Shown piece after piece: positions 44,759 through 51,784 of a stretch of DNA of 64,000 nucleotides. The DNA comes from Actinoplanes lobatus. Its GTDB lineage: Bacteria > Actinomycetota > Actinomycetes > Mycobacteriales > Micromonosporaceae. The stretch covers positions 1,803,001 to 1,867,000 of the forward strand of contig NZ_JACHNC010000001.1 in the NCBI RefSeq assembly GCF_014205215.1. The letters run 5' to 3'. Under the pieces are notes generated by a model that saw only the letters and a program-made list of their open reading frames with translations, had not been told where the DNA came from and searched no databases. The translations under genes and the position numbers were made by a program. Positions within the stretch are counted from its first letter, which is position 1, and every line of letters starts with the position of its first letter.

Positions 44759-46708
44759 ATGGTACGGCGGGGGTTGGCGTTCCTCACCACGTTGTTCGTC
44801 GCGGTGGTGGCGTCGATCGCTTGGGCGGTCGCGGCGCCTTCCAGCGCGGGCGCGGCACCACCACCGCCGACGAAGGTCCCGGGCGGCGCCTGCAGCGTCG
44901 AGGAGTGGCAGCAGAACATCCAAGGCTGTGTGAGCCGCCTGGCCGAGGTCAGTAGTGCCCGTGCTCAATGCCTCACCGCCCCGACGCCCAACACACCGGA
45001 TTCCGGCTTGGCCGGATGGTTCGCGGAACGTCCCGAGTCCTCGGATGGACTCGGCTACGACGGCCTCTACAGCAAGTACGGATATGCCGGGTACAACTAC
45101 ACGACCTATGACCTGGACAGTGGCTGCGCCTCGACGCTGGTCGACCCCGACTTCAAGGTCGAGACAACGATCGCCAACGGCGAATTCATGATCGCCACGG
45201 CCATCATCGGCGCCTCCAATGCGCTCAGGGAACGTGCCTGGGATCCGCAATCTCTCTGGGGTTGGGCCGATCCCCTGGTCGAACAGGCCACGCGAGCGGT
45301 CTACGAGAAGGTGTTCACCGTCTTCGGGGTGGTGACCCTCGCAGTCGTCGGTCTCTACCTGCTCTGGCGGTCACGGCAGGCGGAGTTGGGCGCCGCGACC
45401 ACGACAGCGGGCTGGGCCATCCTGATCATGGTGGTCGTCACGGCTATCGCGGCCTGGCCGGTCAGGTCGGCGACCATCGCGGACCAGAGCCTGATCACCA
45501 GCCTCAGCGTCGTCCACGACGCCGTGGGACCTCGTGCACACGAAGTCCCGCCTGAGCAGTGCGACGACCCCACTCCGGGGGCATGCGAGGACGACCGCGC
45601 CCCGGCGGTCCGGGCGAGTGACACCGCCACGGAGACCATCCTCTATCGGAACTATCTGCGCGGACTCCTCGGCTCGGCGGACAGCGAGACCGCCAAGAAG
45701 TACGGCCTCGCGCTCTACGACGCGAAGTCGATCTCGTGGCAGGAGGCGGAGAAGCTCCGCGAGAACCCCCAGACACGCGATGCCCTGATCAAGCAGAAGA
45801 ACACGCAGTGGCAGAAGGTCGCCGAGCAGATCAAGACGGAGGACCCGGAGGCTTATCAGTACCTCCAGGGCATCAACGGGATGGACCGGATCGGTGCCGG
45901 TTTCATCGCCGTCCTCGCTGCGGTCATGTTCGCCATGTTCGACCTGACCGCGTCTCTCCTGGTGCTTCTCGGCTTCCTCGTATTCCGATGGGCGGTCATC
46001 GCCGCGCCGATTCTGGGAACCATCGGCCTCCTGCAGCCGGCGAGCAGCGGCATCCGTCGCCTCGGCAACGCTGTCGTGGCGGCTCTGTTCAATATCGCGA
46101 TCTTCGGTACCGGCGCGGCCATCTATCTGTTCGCGGTCGATCTGATCATGAACACCGCAAGTCTTCCCGGCTGGCTTCAAGTCGTCCTGGTGTGGCTTTG
46201 CGGCATCGTGGGCTGGCTGCTTCTCCGGCCGTACCGGCGAATCACTCAGCTCGGTGGAAAAGACGGCACGGCCGCCATCGCGTCCGCCGGTTCGTGGCAT
46301 CGCCGGTTCTTCCGTGACATGCGGGAAGCGGCCAAGCTCGAAGTCGCCGAGGGTGGTGGCACCCGGGAGCCGACATTCGGCAAGGGCGGTGCCGCCGCCG
46401 AGCAGCGGGCCCTTCGCCCGGAGGCTCGACTTGAAGATCCGGCGCATTCATCGCGCAACGAGAGCACCGAGATCGTTCCCGCCGGCGCTCCGACCCGTCC
46501 AGACGGCAACGAGTCCGTACGGGACGATGGTCCGACCACCTCGCCCGCACCACAGCCCCAGCCCACCCGGGCCCGGACCCGCGCCAATTCCGACTGGACC
46601 GAGCCGGACGTCGCAGAACGGCCCGCCTCCTACGCGATCTACCGGCCGGAGACTGGTTCGACCAGCCAGGAGCCGGCCAGCCCGCGGGTGCGTTCCGAGG
46701 CGAGGTAG
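44759..46708 (+). CDS. VirB6/TrbL-like polytopic protein with signal peptide
   Basis: A 649-aa protein. The N-terminal signal sequence (GLAFLTTLFVAVVASIAWAV, cleavage near ASA/GAA) precedes an extracytoplasmic region of about 140 residues with several cysteines. About six or seven TM helices follow (VFTVFGVVTLAVVGLYLL, WAILIMVVVTAIAAW, GFIAVLAAVMFAMFDL, LLVLLGFLVFRWAVIAA, VVAALFNIAIFGTGAAIYLF, WLQVVLVWLCGIVGWLLL) and a hydrophilic tail. This is the VirB6/TrbL topology with a channel-forming role. The extracellular cysteine-rich domain is unusual. ATG is two bases after the VirB4 stop. Confidence 0.75.
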   Translation: MVRRGLAFLTTLFVAVVASIAWAVAAPSSAGAAPPPPTKVPGGACSVEEWQQNIQGCVSRLAEVSSARAQCLTAPTPNTPDSGLAGWFAERPESSDGLGYDGLYSKYGYAGYNYTTYDLDSGCASTLVDPDFKVETTIANGEFMIATAIIGASNALRERAWDPQSLWGWADPLVEQATRAVYEKVFTVFGVVTLAVVGLYLLWRSRQAELGAATTTAGWAILIMVVVTAIAAWPVRSATIADQSLITSLSVVHDAVGPRAHEVPPEQCDDPTPGACEDDRAPAVRASDTATETILYRNYLRGLLGSADSETAKKYGLALYDAKSISWQEAEKLRENPQTRDALIKQKNTQWQKVAEQIKTEDPEAYQYLQGINGMDRIGAGFIAVLAAVMFAMFDLTASLLVLLGFLVFRWAVIAAPILGTIGLLQPASSGIRRLGNAVVAALFNIAIFGTGAAIYLFAVDLIMNTASLPGWLQVVLVWLCGIVGWLLLRPYRRITQLGGKDGTAAIASAGSWHRRFFRDMREAAKLEVAEGGGTREPTFGKGGAAAEQRALRPEARLEDPAHSSRNESTEIVPAGAPTRPDGNESVRDDGPTTSPAPQPQPTRARTRANSDWTEPDVAERPASYAIYRPETGSTSQEPASPRVRSEAR

Positions 46709-46711
46709 TAG

Positions 46712-47254
46712 ATGCCCCGATTGATCGAACGCGGCCTCAACGGGATCTTCCGATCCCGTTGGGGGGTCGGCATCGTCATCGTCGCCATCATCCTGGCCGT
46801 CGTGGGTATCGGACGGCTGTTCTCCGACGGGCAGGCGTCTCCTCCCCTCGGGAACAGCAGTCCGGCGCCGGCGATCAGCGTGGACCCCTCGGACAACGAC
46901 AGCGTCATCTCCCCGGACCCGCCGCCGACTCCGAAGACCAGCCCGGGGCGGGCGCAGCCGGAGGCGGTCGCCTACGCGTTCGCCTCGGCCTGGGTCGACC
47001 ACTCGAACGTCACCGCGAAGAAGTGGATGAACCGCCTACAGCCGAACGCGACCCAGGCGCTCGCGGACAAGCTGCGCGGGGTCGATCCGGGCAGTGTTCC
47101 GGCTGATCGGGTGATCGGGCGGCCGAGCCTGGTGGCGGTCAACGAGACCATGGTCAACGCGACCGTGACGATGGACTCCGGCAAGCTCGGTCTTCGGCTC
47201 GTGGCACCGGAGGGGTACTGGCTCGTCGACGGCATCGACTGGGAACCGGCGTGA
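46712..47254 (+). CDS. single-TM VirB8/TcpC-like protein
   Basis: A 180-aa protein with one N-terminal TM (WGVGIVIVAIILAVVGIG), a Pro/Ser linker and an extracytoplasmic domain (PEAVAYAFASAWVDHSN...KWMNRLQPNATQALADKL) resembling the NTF2-like fold of VirB8/TcpC. Such proteins form the assembly platform of the T4SS channel. Its TGA overlaps GTG of the next gene. Confidence 0.65.
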   Translation: MPRLIERGLNGIFRSRWGVGIVIVAIILAVVGIGRLFSDGQASPPLGNSSPAPAISVDPSDNDSVISPDPPPTPKTSPGRAQPEAVAYAFASAWVDHSNVTAKKWMNRLQPNATQALADKLRGVDPGSVPADRVIGRPSLVAVNETMVNATVTMDSGKLGLRLVAPEGYWLVDGIDWEPA

Positions 47255-48369
47255 GGTTCCGTCGTCCCCGTAAGGCAGTCCTGGTCGTCGCCCTGGTCGT
47301 CACGCTCGCGCTGCTGTGCTGTGGCGGCACCCTCACGGTCCTGCTGTTGAACGGACTCACCAACAACGACAACGACCGGTTCTCCAACGCGTCACTGGGC
47401 TGCGGGAAGGGCGGGGCAGTCGATCCGGATTCCAAGCTGCCGCGGATCCGGCCCTACGGCGCCGCCCAGATCCGCAATGCCGCCATCATCATCAATGTCG
47501 GCGCCGACATGAAGCTGCCACCCCGGGCCTGGGTGATCGCGGTGGCGACCGCCATGCAGGAGTCCCGGCTGACCAATCTCGGGAATCTCGGTTCGCGTAA
47601 CGACCACGACTCACTCGGCCTCTTCCAACAGCGGCCCAGCACCGGCTGGGGCACGCCGCAACAGGTTCAGGATCCCGTCTACGCCAGCACGAAGTTCTAC
47701 GAGAAGCTCAAGACGATCCAGGGCTGGGAGAACATGGCGCTGACCGAGGCCGCGCAGGCGGTCCAGATCAGCGCCTATCCGGACGCCTACGCGAAGCATG
47801 AGCCCCTGGCCACCCAGATCGTCAACATGCTGGCCGACGGGGCCGCCAACGCGGTGGGCAACCAGATCGCGCTGGAGTGCGCGGCAGCGGGGCAGATCGC
47901 GGCCTCCGGCTGGACCATTCCACTCAAGGCGCCGGTCGGGTCCGGCTTCCGTAGCCCGGAGCGGCCCACCCACCAGGGTGTCGACCTGAGCGTGGAGAGG
48001 TACAAGCCGATCCAGGCAGCGGCCAGCGGGGTGGTCTCGCTCGTCAAATGCGACGAAGACTTCAGGGGCCGCAAGACCTGCAATGTGGACGGCTATCCGG
48101 GTAAGGGCGGATGCGGGTGGATGGTCGAGATCATCCATGCGGGCAACGTGATGACGCGTTACTGTCACATGGTGCAACGGCCGTTCGTGCGGGAGAACCA
48201 GCAGGTCACGGCCGGTGAGGTGATCGGCCGGGTGGGCACCAGCGGCAACTCGTCCGGACCGCACCTGCACTTCGAGGTCCATCTGAACAACGACCGGTCC
48301 AGCGCCGGCGCGGTCGACCCGGTTCAGTTCATGCAGCAGCAGGGCGCAGCGTTGGGGAACCAGGGATGA
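47251..48369 (+). CDS. bifunctional wall hydrolase: transglycosylase-like plus M23 peptidase
   Basis: A 372-aa exported enzyme: TM/signal (AVLVVALVVTLALLCCGGTLTVLLL), a lysozyme-like domain (VATAMQESRLTNL, Glu about residue 104; then NDHDSLGLFQQRPSTGWGT) and a C-terminal LytM/M23 domain with zinc ligands in HQGVDLS (about 241) and HLHFE (about 338). It would cut both glycan and peptide bonds to open the wall for the secretion channel. GTG 47251 overlaps the preceding stop (GTGA) and its own stop overlaps the next ATG. Confidence 0.88.
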   Translation: MRFRRPRKAVLVVALVVTLALLCCGGTLTVLLLNGLTNNDNDRFSNASLGCGKGGAVDPDSKLPRIRPYGAAQIRNAAIIINVGADMKLPPRAWVIAVATAMQESRLTNLGNLGSRNDHDSLGLFQQRPSTGWGTPQQVQDPVYASTKFYEKLKTIQGWENMALTEAAQAVQISAYPDAYAKHEPLATQIVNMLADGAANAVGNQIALECAAAGQIAASGWTIPLKAPVGSGFRSPERPTHQGVDLSVERYKPIQAAASGVVSLVKCDEDFRGRKTCNVDGYPGKGGCGWMVEIIHAGNVMTRYCHMVQRPFVRENQQVTAGEVIGRVGTSGNSSGPHLHFEVHLNNDRSSAGAVDPVQFMQQQGAALGNQG

Positions 48370-48968
48370 GTGGCGGAACGATGCCGGACCCGTTCGGCGG
48401 GCACCGGGAAGGGGCACTGGAATCGCCTCGCCCGATAGTGCCGACTCCGGCCACCATGGCCGGTGAACTGCGGGGTCGGCGCGTGCTCGTCGGATTGCCC
48501 GGACACGGCTGGCGGTGCGATCTCCGGGCCGATGAAAAGGTGATACAGGGCAGCCGAACCTACGTTCCGGTGATGCCGGAGGCCGAGTGGTACAGGGCCG
48601 AGGCGGAACAGACGGAAGTGTTCGCGGCATTGGTTCCGGTCGAACGGGTCTGGGTCGAGGAATTGGGGTTCGCCGGCACAAGTATTCCCGGCGCCAAGGT
48701 GAATCGGCTGGTCTCACTCGATGAGCCGCCACGACGGCCGCCGGTGGCGGCGATCGACGCGGATTCGCTGACCGGGCGCCGGGTCACACAGGTCCTGGAA
48801 AATGGCGAGGAACGCCGTGACCTGCGGGCCGTCACGGAGACACACGTGAGCGACGACGGCACGGTCGCCGTGCGTGTGACTCAGGAACTCGACTGGTACA
48901 GGTGGGGCTGGAGCGGCAAGATCCCCCGCACGCTAGAGGTGCCGGCACATCTGATCTGGGTCGAATAG
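48366..48968 (+). CDS. unknown protein with internal duplication
   Basis: A 200-aa soluble protein built of two related halves: LRGRRVLVGLPGHGWRCDLR ... VERVWVE (about 35-100) and LTGRRVTQVLENGEERRDLR ... AHLIWVE (about 130-200). Both end in (I/V)WVE after a Tyr/Trp-rich stretch. No known family recognised; no signal peptide. Last gene of the T4SS-like operon, ATGA-coupled to the wall hydrolase. A role as a cytoplasmic adaptor or substrate chaperone is speculative. Confidence 0.7.
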   Translation: MSGGTMPDPFGGHREGALESPRPIVPTPATMAGELRGRRVLVGLPGHGWRCDLRADEKVIQGSRTYVPVMPEAEWYRAEAEQTEVFAALVPVERVWVEELGFAGTSIPGAKVNRLVSLDEPPRRPPVAAIDADSLTGRRVTQVLENGEERRDLRAVTETHVSDDGTVAVRVTQELDWYRWGWSGKIPRTLEVPAHLIWVE

Positions 48969-48970
48969 GC

Positions 48971-49522
48971 TCACGCCTGCTTTGCCGCTCCGCAGACACG
49001 CCAGGACTCGCCTTGGTCCTGCAGCTTGAATACCCACTCTTCGTTCCTGCTGCTGTTCATCTTGCCGTTGGCGGCACTGGAAATCGTGAGCTGAGTACTC
49101 ACGTCCTCCTGGCCTTGACCGGTTGGCGACCGGTAGAGAGCTCCCCAACTGACCGAGACCGTCACCTTGAATTCGGCCTCCCGCCTCAGGAACTCATCGC
49201 GGAGACCCTTGATCGCTTGCAGGTCCGGGGAGTCACAGGTGTAGAGCTGTGCCTGCTGGTCGTCTCTGTTCACGAGGTAGGCGATCAGGAAGGCGTCGGC
49301 GACGATGTCCGGCTCGCTACGGTTGATCTCGGTGGCGTCGTTGTAGAGGAGGAAGACGGCGCTGACTGCGCCGACGCAGAGGAGGGCCATGATGCCGCCG
49401 CCCATGGCCAGCCACAAGCGGGCCCGGCGGCTCTGCAGGCGGGCACGGGGACGTTCCGGGGGCGTCACCGCGACGTCCCCCTCGTATCCGGCCTCACCGG
49501 CGCCAGGCTCACTGCATTGCAT
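48971..49522 (-). CDS. single-TM protein with NTF2-like extracellular domain
   Basis: A 183-aa protein: basic N-terminus, one TM (WLAMGGGIMALLCVGAVSAVFLLY), then a domain (DIVADAFLIAYLVNRDDQQA...WVFKLQDQGESWRVCGAAKQA) of the NTF2/Mce-associated type with two cysteines. It converges with the T4SS-like operon and is the last gene of the toxin-side strand. It could be a membrane partner for the NADase module or an unrelated anchored protein. Confidence 0.65.
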   Translation of the reverse strand: MQCSEPGAGEAGYEGDVAVTPPERPRARLQSRRARLWLAMGGGIMALLCVGAVSAVFLLYNDATEINRSEPDIVADAFLIAYLVNRDDQQAQLYTCDSPDLQAIKGLRDEFLRREAEFKVTVSVSWGALYRSPTGQGQEDVSTQLTISSAANGKMNSSRNEEWVFKLQDQGESWRVCGAAKQA

Positions 49523-49552
49523 ACATGAGACAGTAGTTCGTCCACCGAGCGC

Positions 49553-49843
49553 CTACGGGTTCCAGGCCGGCAGGGTGATGAACTCGGTCTCGGCCCCCCA
49601 GTGCCGCAGGATCTCCACGACGGCGTCCTTGATGACGGCGAGGTGCTCTGGGGCGATCGGCTCGCCGTCCTCCCAGACCGGCACCTTCGGCAGGTAGACG
49701 CCGTCGCTTCCGATCCCGCGATCCACCGGCAGAATCATGCCGCGTCCCTGGTAGTCGGCTCGCATGGTCTCCCGGTCGACGTTGCGGAGAGTCACCCCGG
49801 TGTCGGTTCGTGCCGCTTGGCTGGCGATATCGTGTACACCCAT
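49553..49843 (-). CDS. candidate immunity protein for the NADase toxin
   Basis: A 96-aa soluble protein (MGVHDIASQAARTDTGVTLR ... ILRHWGAETEFITLPAWNP) encoded 13 bp downstream of the toxin gene. ATG 49843 has a good ggagg ribosome site; an earlier Met frame overlaps the toxin stop and is not needed. Size, position and lack of a signal are typical of polymorphic-toxin immunity proteins. No family is recognised, so the assignment rests on context. Confidence 0.6.
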   Translation of the reverse strand: MGVHDIASQAARTDTGVTLRNVDRETMRADYQGRGMILPVDRGIGSDGVYLPKVPVWEDGEPIAPEHLAVIKDAVVEILRHWGAETEFITLPAWNP

Positions 49844-49856
49844 CCCGCCTCCACCG

Positions 49857-50852
49857 TCATGCATCGGGGTCGATGACCCCAATCTTCGTCACTGCCGGGT
49901 TTCGTTCCAAGGCCGGGCGTTCCACGGTGTTCCAGATCCCCTCGGCTCGCGCGTTGTGTGACCAGGCGGTGACCTCGCCCTGAGCGTCTTCGGCGTAGCG
50001 TTCGGAGAGCCGGGACCAGACATCCTTGGCATGATCGGTCCGGATCGGTGAGCCGGTTTCGAAGAGGAGCATGTCGTCGAAGCGGGCGCCACCGGGGGTC
50101 TGTTCGAGCGTCACCGAGGTCACGCCGTCGGTGTGTTTCTCGGCGTAGACCCGCATGGGTGTTCCGGCGCTGTCCTTGCCGGAGTAGAAGTTCGCGCCGT
50201 CGAGGGGGCTGTGTACGTCAACTCGTTCGACCTCGCGCATGAGGCGGTGGAATTCGGAGTTCTGTCCGAAGTGCTTGGCGAGTTGGCCGGCGTGCTGGGC
50301 GGCGGCCTTGGTGCCGGCCGTGCGGAGCAGTTCGGCGGCCTGGGCGAACGAGTGGGCGATCTCGCCCTCGACCACCTGGAGCGCCTTGTGGACGAGCTGG
50401 CGGCAGGCGATCCGGCTGGCGGCGACGAAGAGCGGGATCTCGGCGAGGGTGGCGCCGGCCGAGACGGCGGCGGTGGCGATGGCCTGGCCGACCTGGAAGG
50501 CGAGCAGGGTGAGCTGGGCCAGGTAGGCGGTCTTGAGGGCGACCGTGACACCGGACATGGCGATGAGTCCGGCGCCGATCAGTTCGACGGCGGTGGCCGC
50601 GTCGGCGAGGTGGCGGCCGGGGCCGTCGTCGCCGTTCCACCACTGCTCGAAGGCCTCGACGGTGGCGCCCTCGTTCTCCAGCCACACCCGGCGGGCGGCC
50701 GCGTCCGCGTCGGCGGCGTGCTGGCGCAGGCGGGTGCCGTGCTGGATCCAGGCCATGCCGTCGGCGTAGAGGCGGTCCTCGTCGGCTTCCGGCCAGCTGA
50801 GGCCGAGCCATTCGAGCGGCTCGGTGAGTTCCGGGGGCAGTTCGATGGTCAT
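49857..50852 (-). CDS. WXG100-like polymorphic toxin with CD38/ADP-ribosyl-cyclase-type NADase domain
   Basis: A 331-aa protein. Residues 1-about 180 form an Ala-rich helical domain like the CpnT-type WXG100-like N-terminus that directs type VII export. Residues about 215-331 match the ADP-ribosyl cyclase fold seen in CD38 and in CdiA-CT/Tne2-type toxins: FYSG (222-225; Trp in CD38), TLEQT (E250), VWSRLS (W279, S283) followed by RYAEDA, and the catalytic-type Glu in TVERP (E311). The predicted activity is NAD(P) hydrolysis or cyclisation. It overlaps the WXG100-like gene (ATGA) and is followed by the candidate immunity gene. Confidence 0.75.
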   Translation of the reverse strand: MTIELPPELTEPLEWLGLSWPEADEDRLYADGMAWIQHGTRLRQHAADADAAARRVWLENEGATVEAFEQWWNGDDGPGRHLADAATAVELIGAGLIAMSGVTVALKTAYLAQLTLLAFQVGQAIATAAVSAGATLAEIPLFVAASRIACRQLVHKALQVVEGEIAHSFAQAAELLRTAGTKAAAQHAGQLAKHFGQNSEFHRLMREVERVDVHSPLDGANFYSGKDSAGTPMRVYAEKHTDGVTSVTLEQTPGGARFDDMLLFETGSPIRTDHAKDVWSRLSERYAEDAQGEVTAWSHNARAEGIWNTVERPALERNPAVTKIGVIDPDA

Positions 50853-51163
50853 GATTCGGCCCTCAGTGCGGCCGCGGCGGAGGCGTCGGTGGCGGCGACG
50901 GCACGGGCCTGTTCGGTGAGGGTGAGCGCGGCCTCACCGATCTGCTGGACGTGGGAGCCGAGCGCCTGGAGGGCGTGCCCGAGGACGGCCTGGTAGGCGA
51001 TGGCGAAGACGCCGCCGCTCTCGTCGCCGCCCCACGGGTTGCCGGGGCCGGCGACGGTGGTCTCCAGGACGGCGACGTCGTCGGCCATCCGCTGCGCGAT
51101 TCCGGCCAGGGCACGGCCGGACGACGCCACCGCTTCCGGGTCCAGTCTCATTCGTACGCTCAT
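50849..51163 (-). CDS. WXG100/ESAT-6-like small helical protein
   Basis: A 104-aa protein from ATG 51163 (ggaggcggcgac upstream), all helical: MSVRMRLDPEAVASSGRALA...MADDVAVLETTVAGPGNPWGGDESGG...GSHVQQIGEAALTLTEQARAV. The central PWGGDE turn stands in for the WXG motif between two helices. Such proteins are secreted partners or chaperones of type VII toxins. Its stop overlaps the toxin start. Confidence 0.75.
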   Translation of the reverse strand: MSVRMRLDPEAVASSGRALAGIAQRMADDVAVLETTVAGPGNPWGGDESGGVFAIAYQAVLGHALQALGSHVQQIGEAALTLTEQARAVAATDASAAAALRAES

Positions 51164-51212
51164 GTCGCCGCCTCCGTTCCGCTCCGGTGGCGGCACGGGA
51201 ACCCGAGTTCGC

Positions 51213-51572
51213 TCATCGCCCGGCCGCCCGCCGGGAGAGGTCGCGCAGGGCCGCGGAGATCTCGGCGAAGCGGCGTTCGGCCGTGGTGTTGACGTCGGCG
51301 ACGGCTTCCTCGTACGCCGTCCGGTGTTCCGTCTCCATGCCGGCCTGTGCCTCGGTGATCGCGTCGAACAGGGCGGTCCGCAGTTCGTCGACGGTGAGTT
51401 CGGTGACTTGCGGGTCGAGTACGACGTCCCACAGTCGCCCGTCGCCGTCGAGTTCGATGCGGATCAGGCCGTCGGCGCCGGTGCCGGCGGACGCGATGTA
51501 GTCGGCGGTGTCGCCGGATTCCACCGTGTGGGTGGATCGGGCGTGCTCACCGTGCCTCTGCGTGTGGTCCAC
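51213..51572 (-). CDS. YbaB/EbfC-family protein of the type VII-like locus
   Basis: A 119-aa protein starting at GTG 51572 with ggggagg upstream. After a short N-terminal tail, GLIRIELDGDGRLWDVVLDPQVTEL matches the YbaB/EbfC core strand, and a long C-terminal helix (ITEAQAGMETEHRTAYEEAV...) follows. YbaB-like proteins are commonly encoded with WXG100 toxins in actinobacteria, where their role is unclear. It heads the toxin operon and is divergent from the FtsK-like gene. Confidence 0.75.
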   Translation of the reverse strand: MDHTQRHGEHARSTHTVESGDTADYIASAGTGADGLIRIELDGDGRLWDVVLDPQVTELTVDELRTALFDAITEAQAGMETEHRTAYEEAVADVNTTAERRFAEISAALRDLSRRAAGR

Positions 51573-51784
51573 CGCGGCCTCCCCTCGCTGCCGTCCCGCG
51601 CGGATCGTGTGGGTACGAATACCGCTGTTGCACGCTTCGGGTTCAAGCCGACACGGACGGTTTCGATGGTGGTCCTGAATGGACTGGTCGGGACCGGTCC
51701 GGCACGAAAGTCGCACAGGGGACGCAACGCGGTGACCGGACGGGTCTGGGATAGGTTTTATGGCGCGGACAGGAGGTGACGGCA

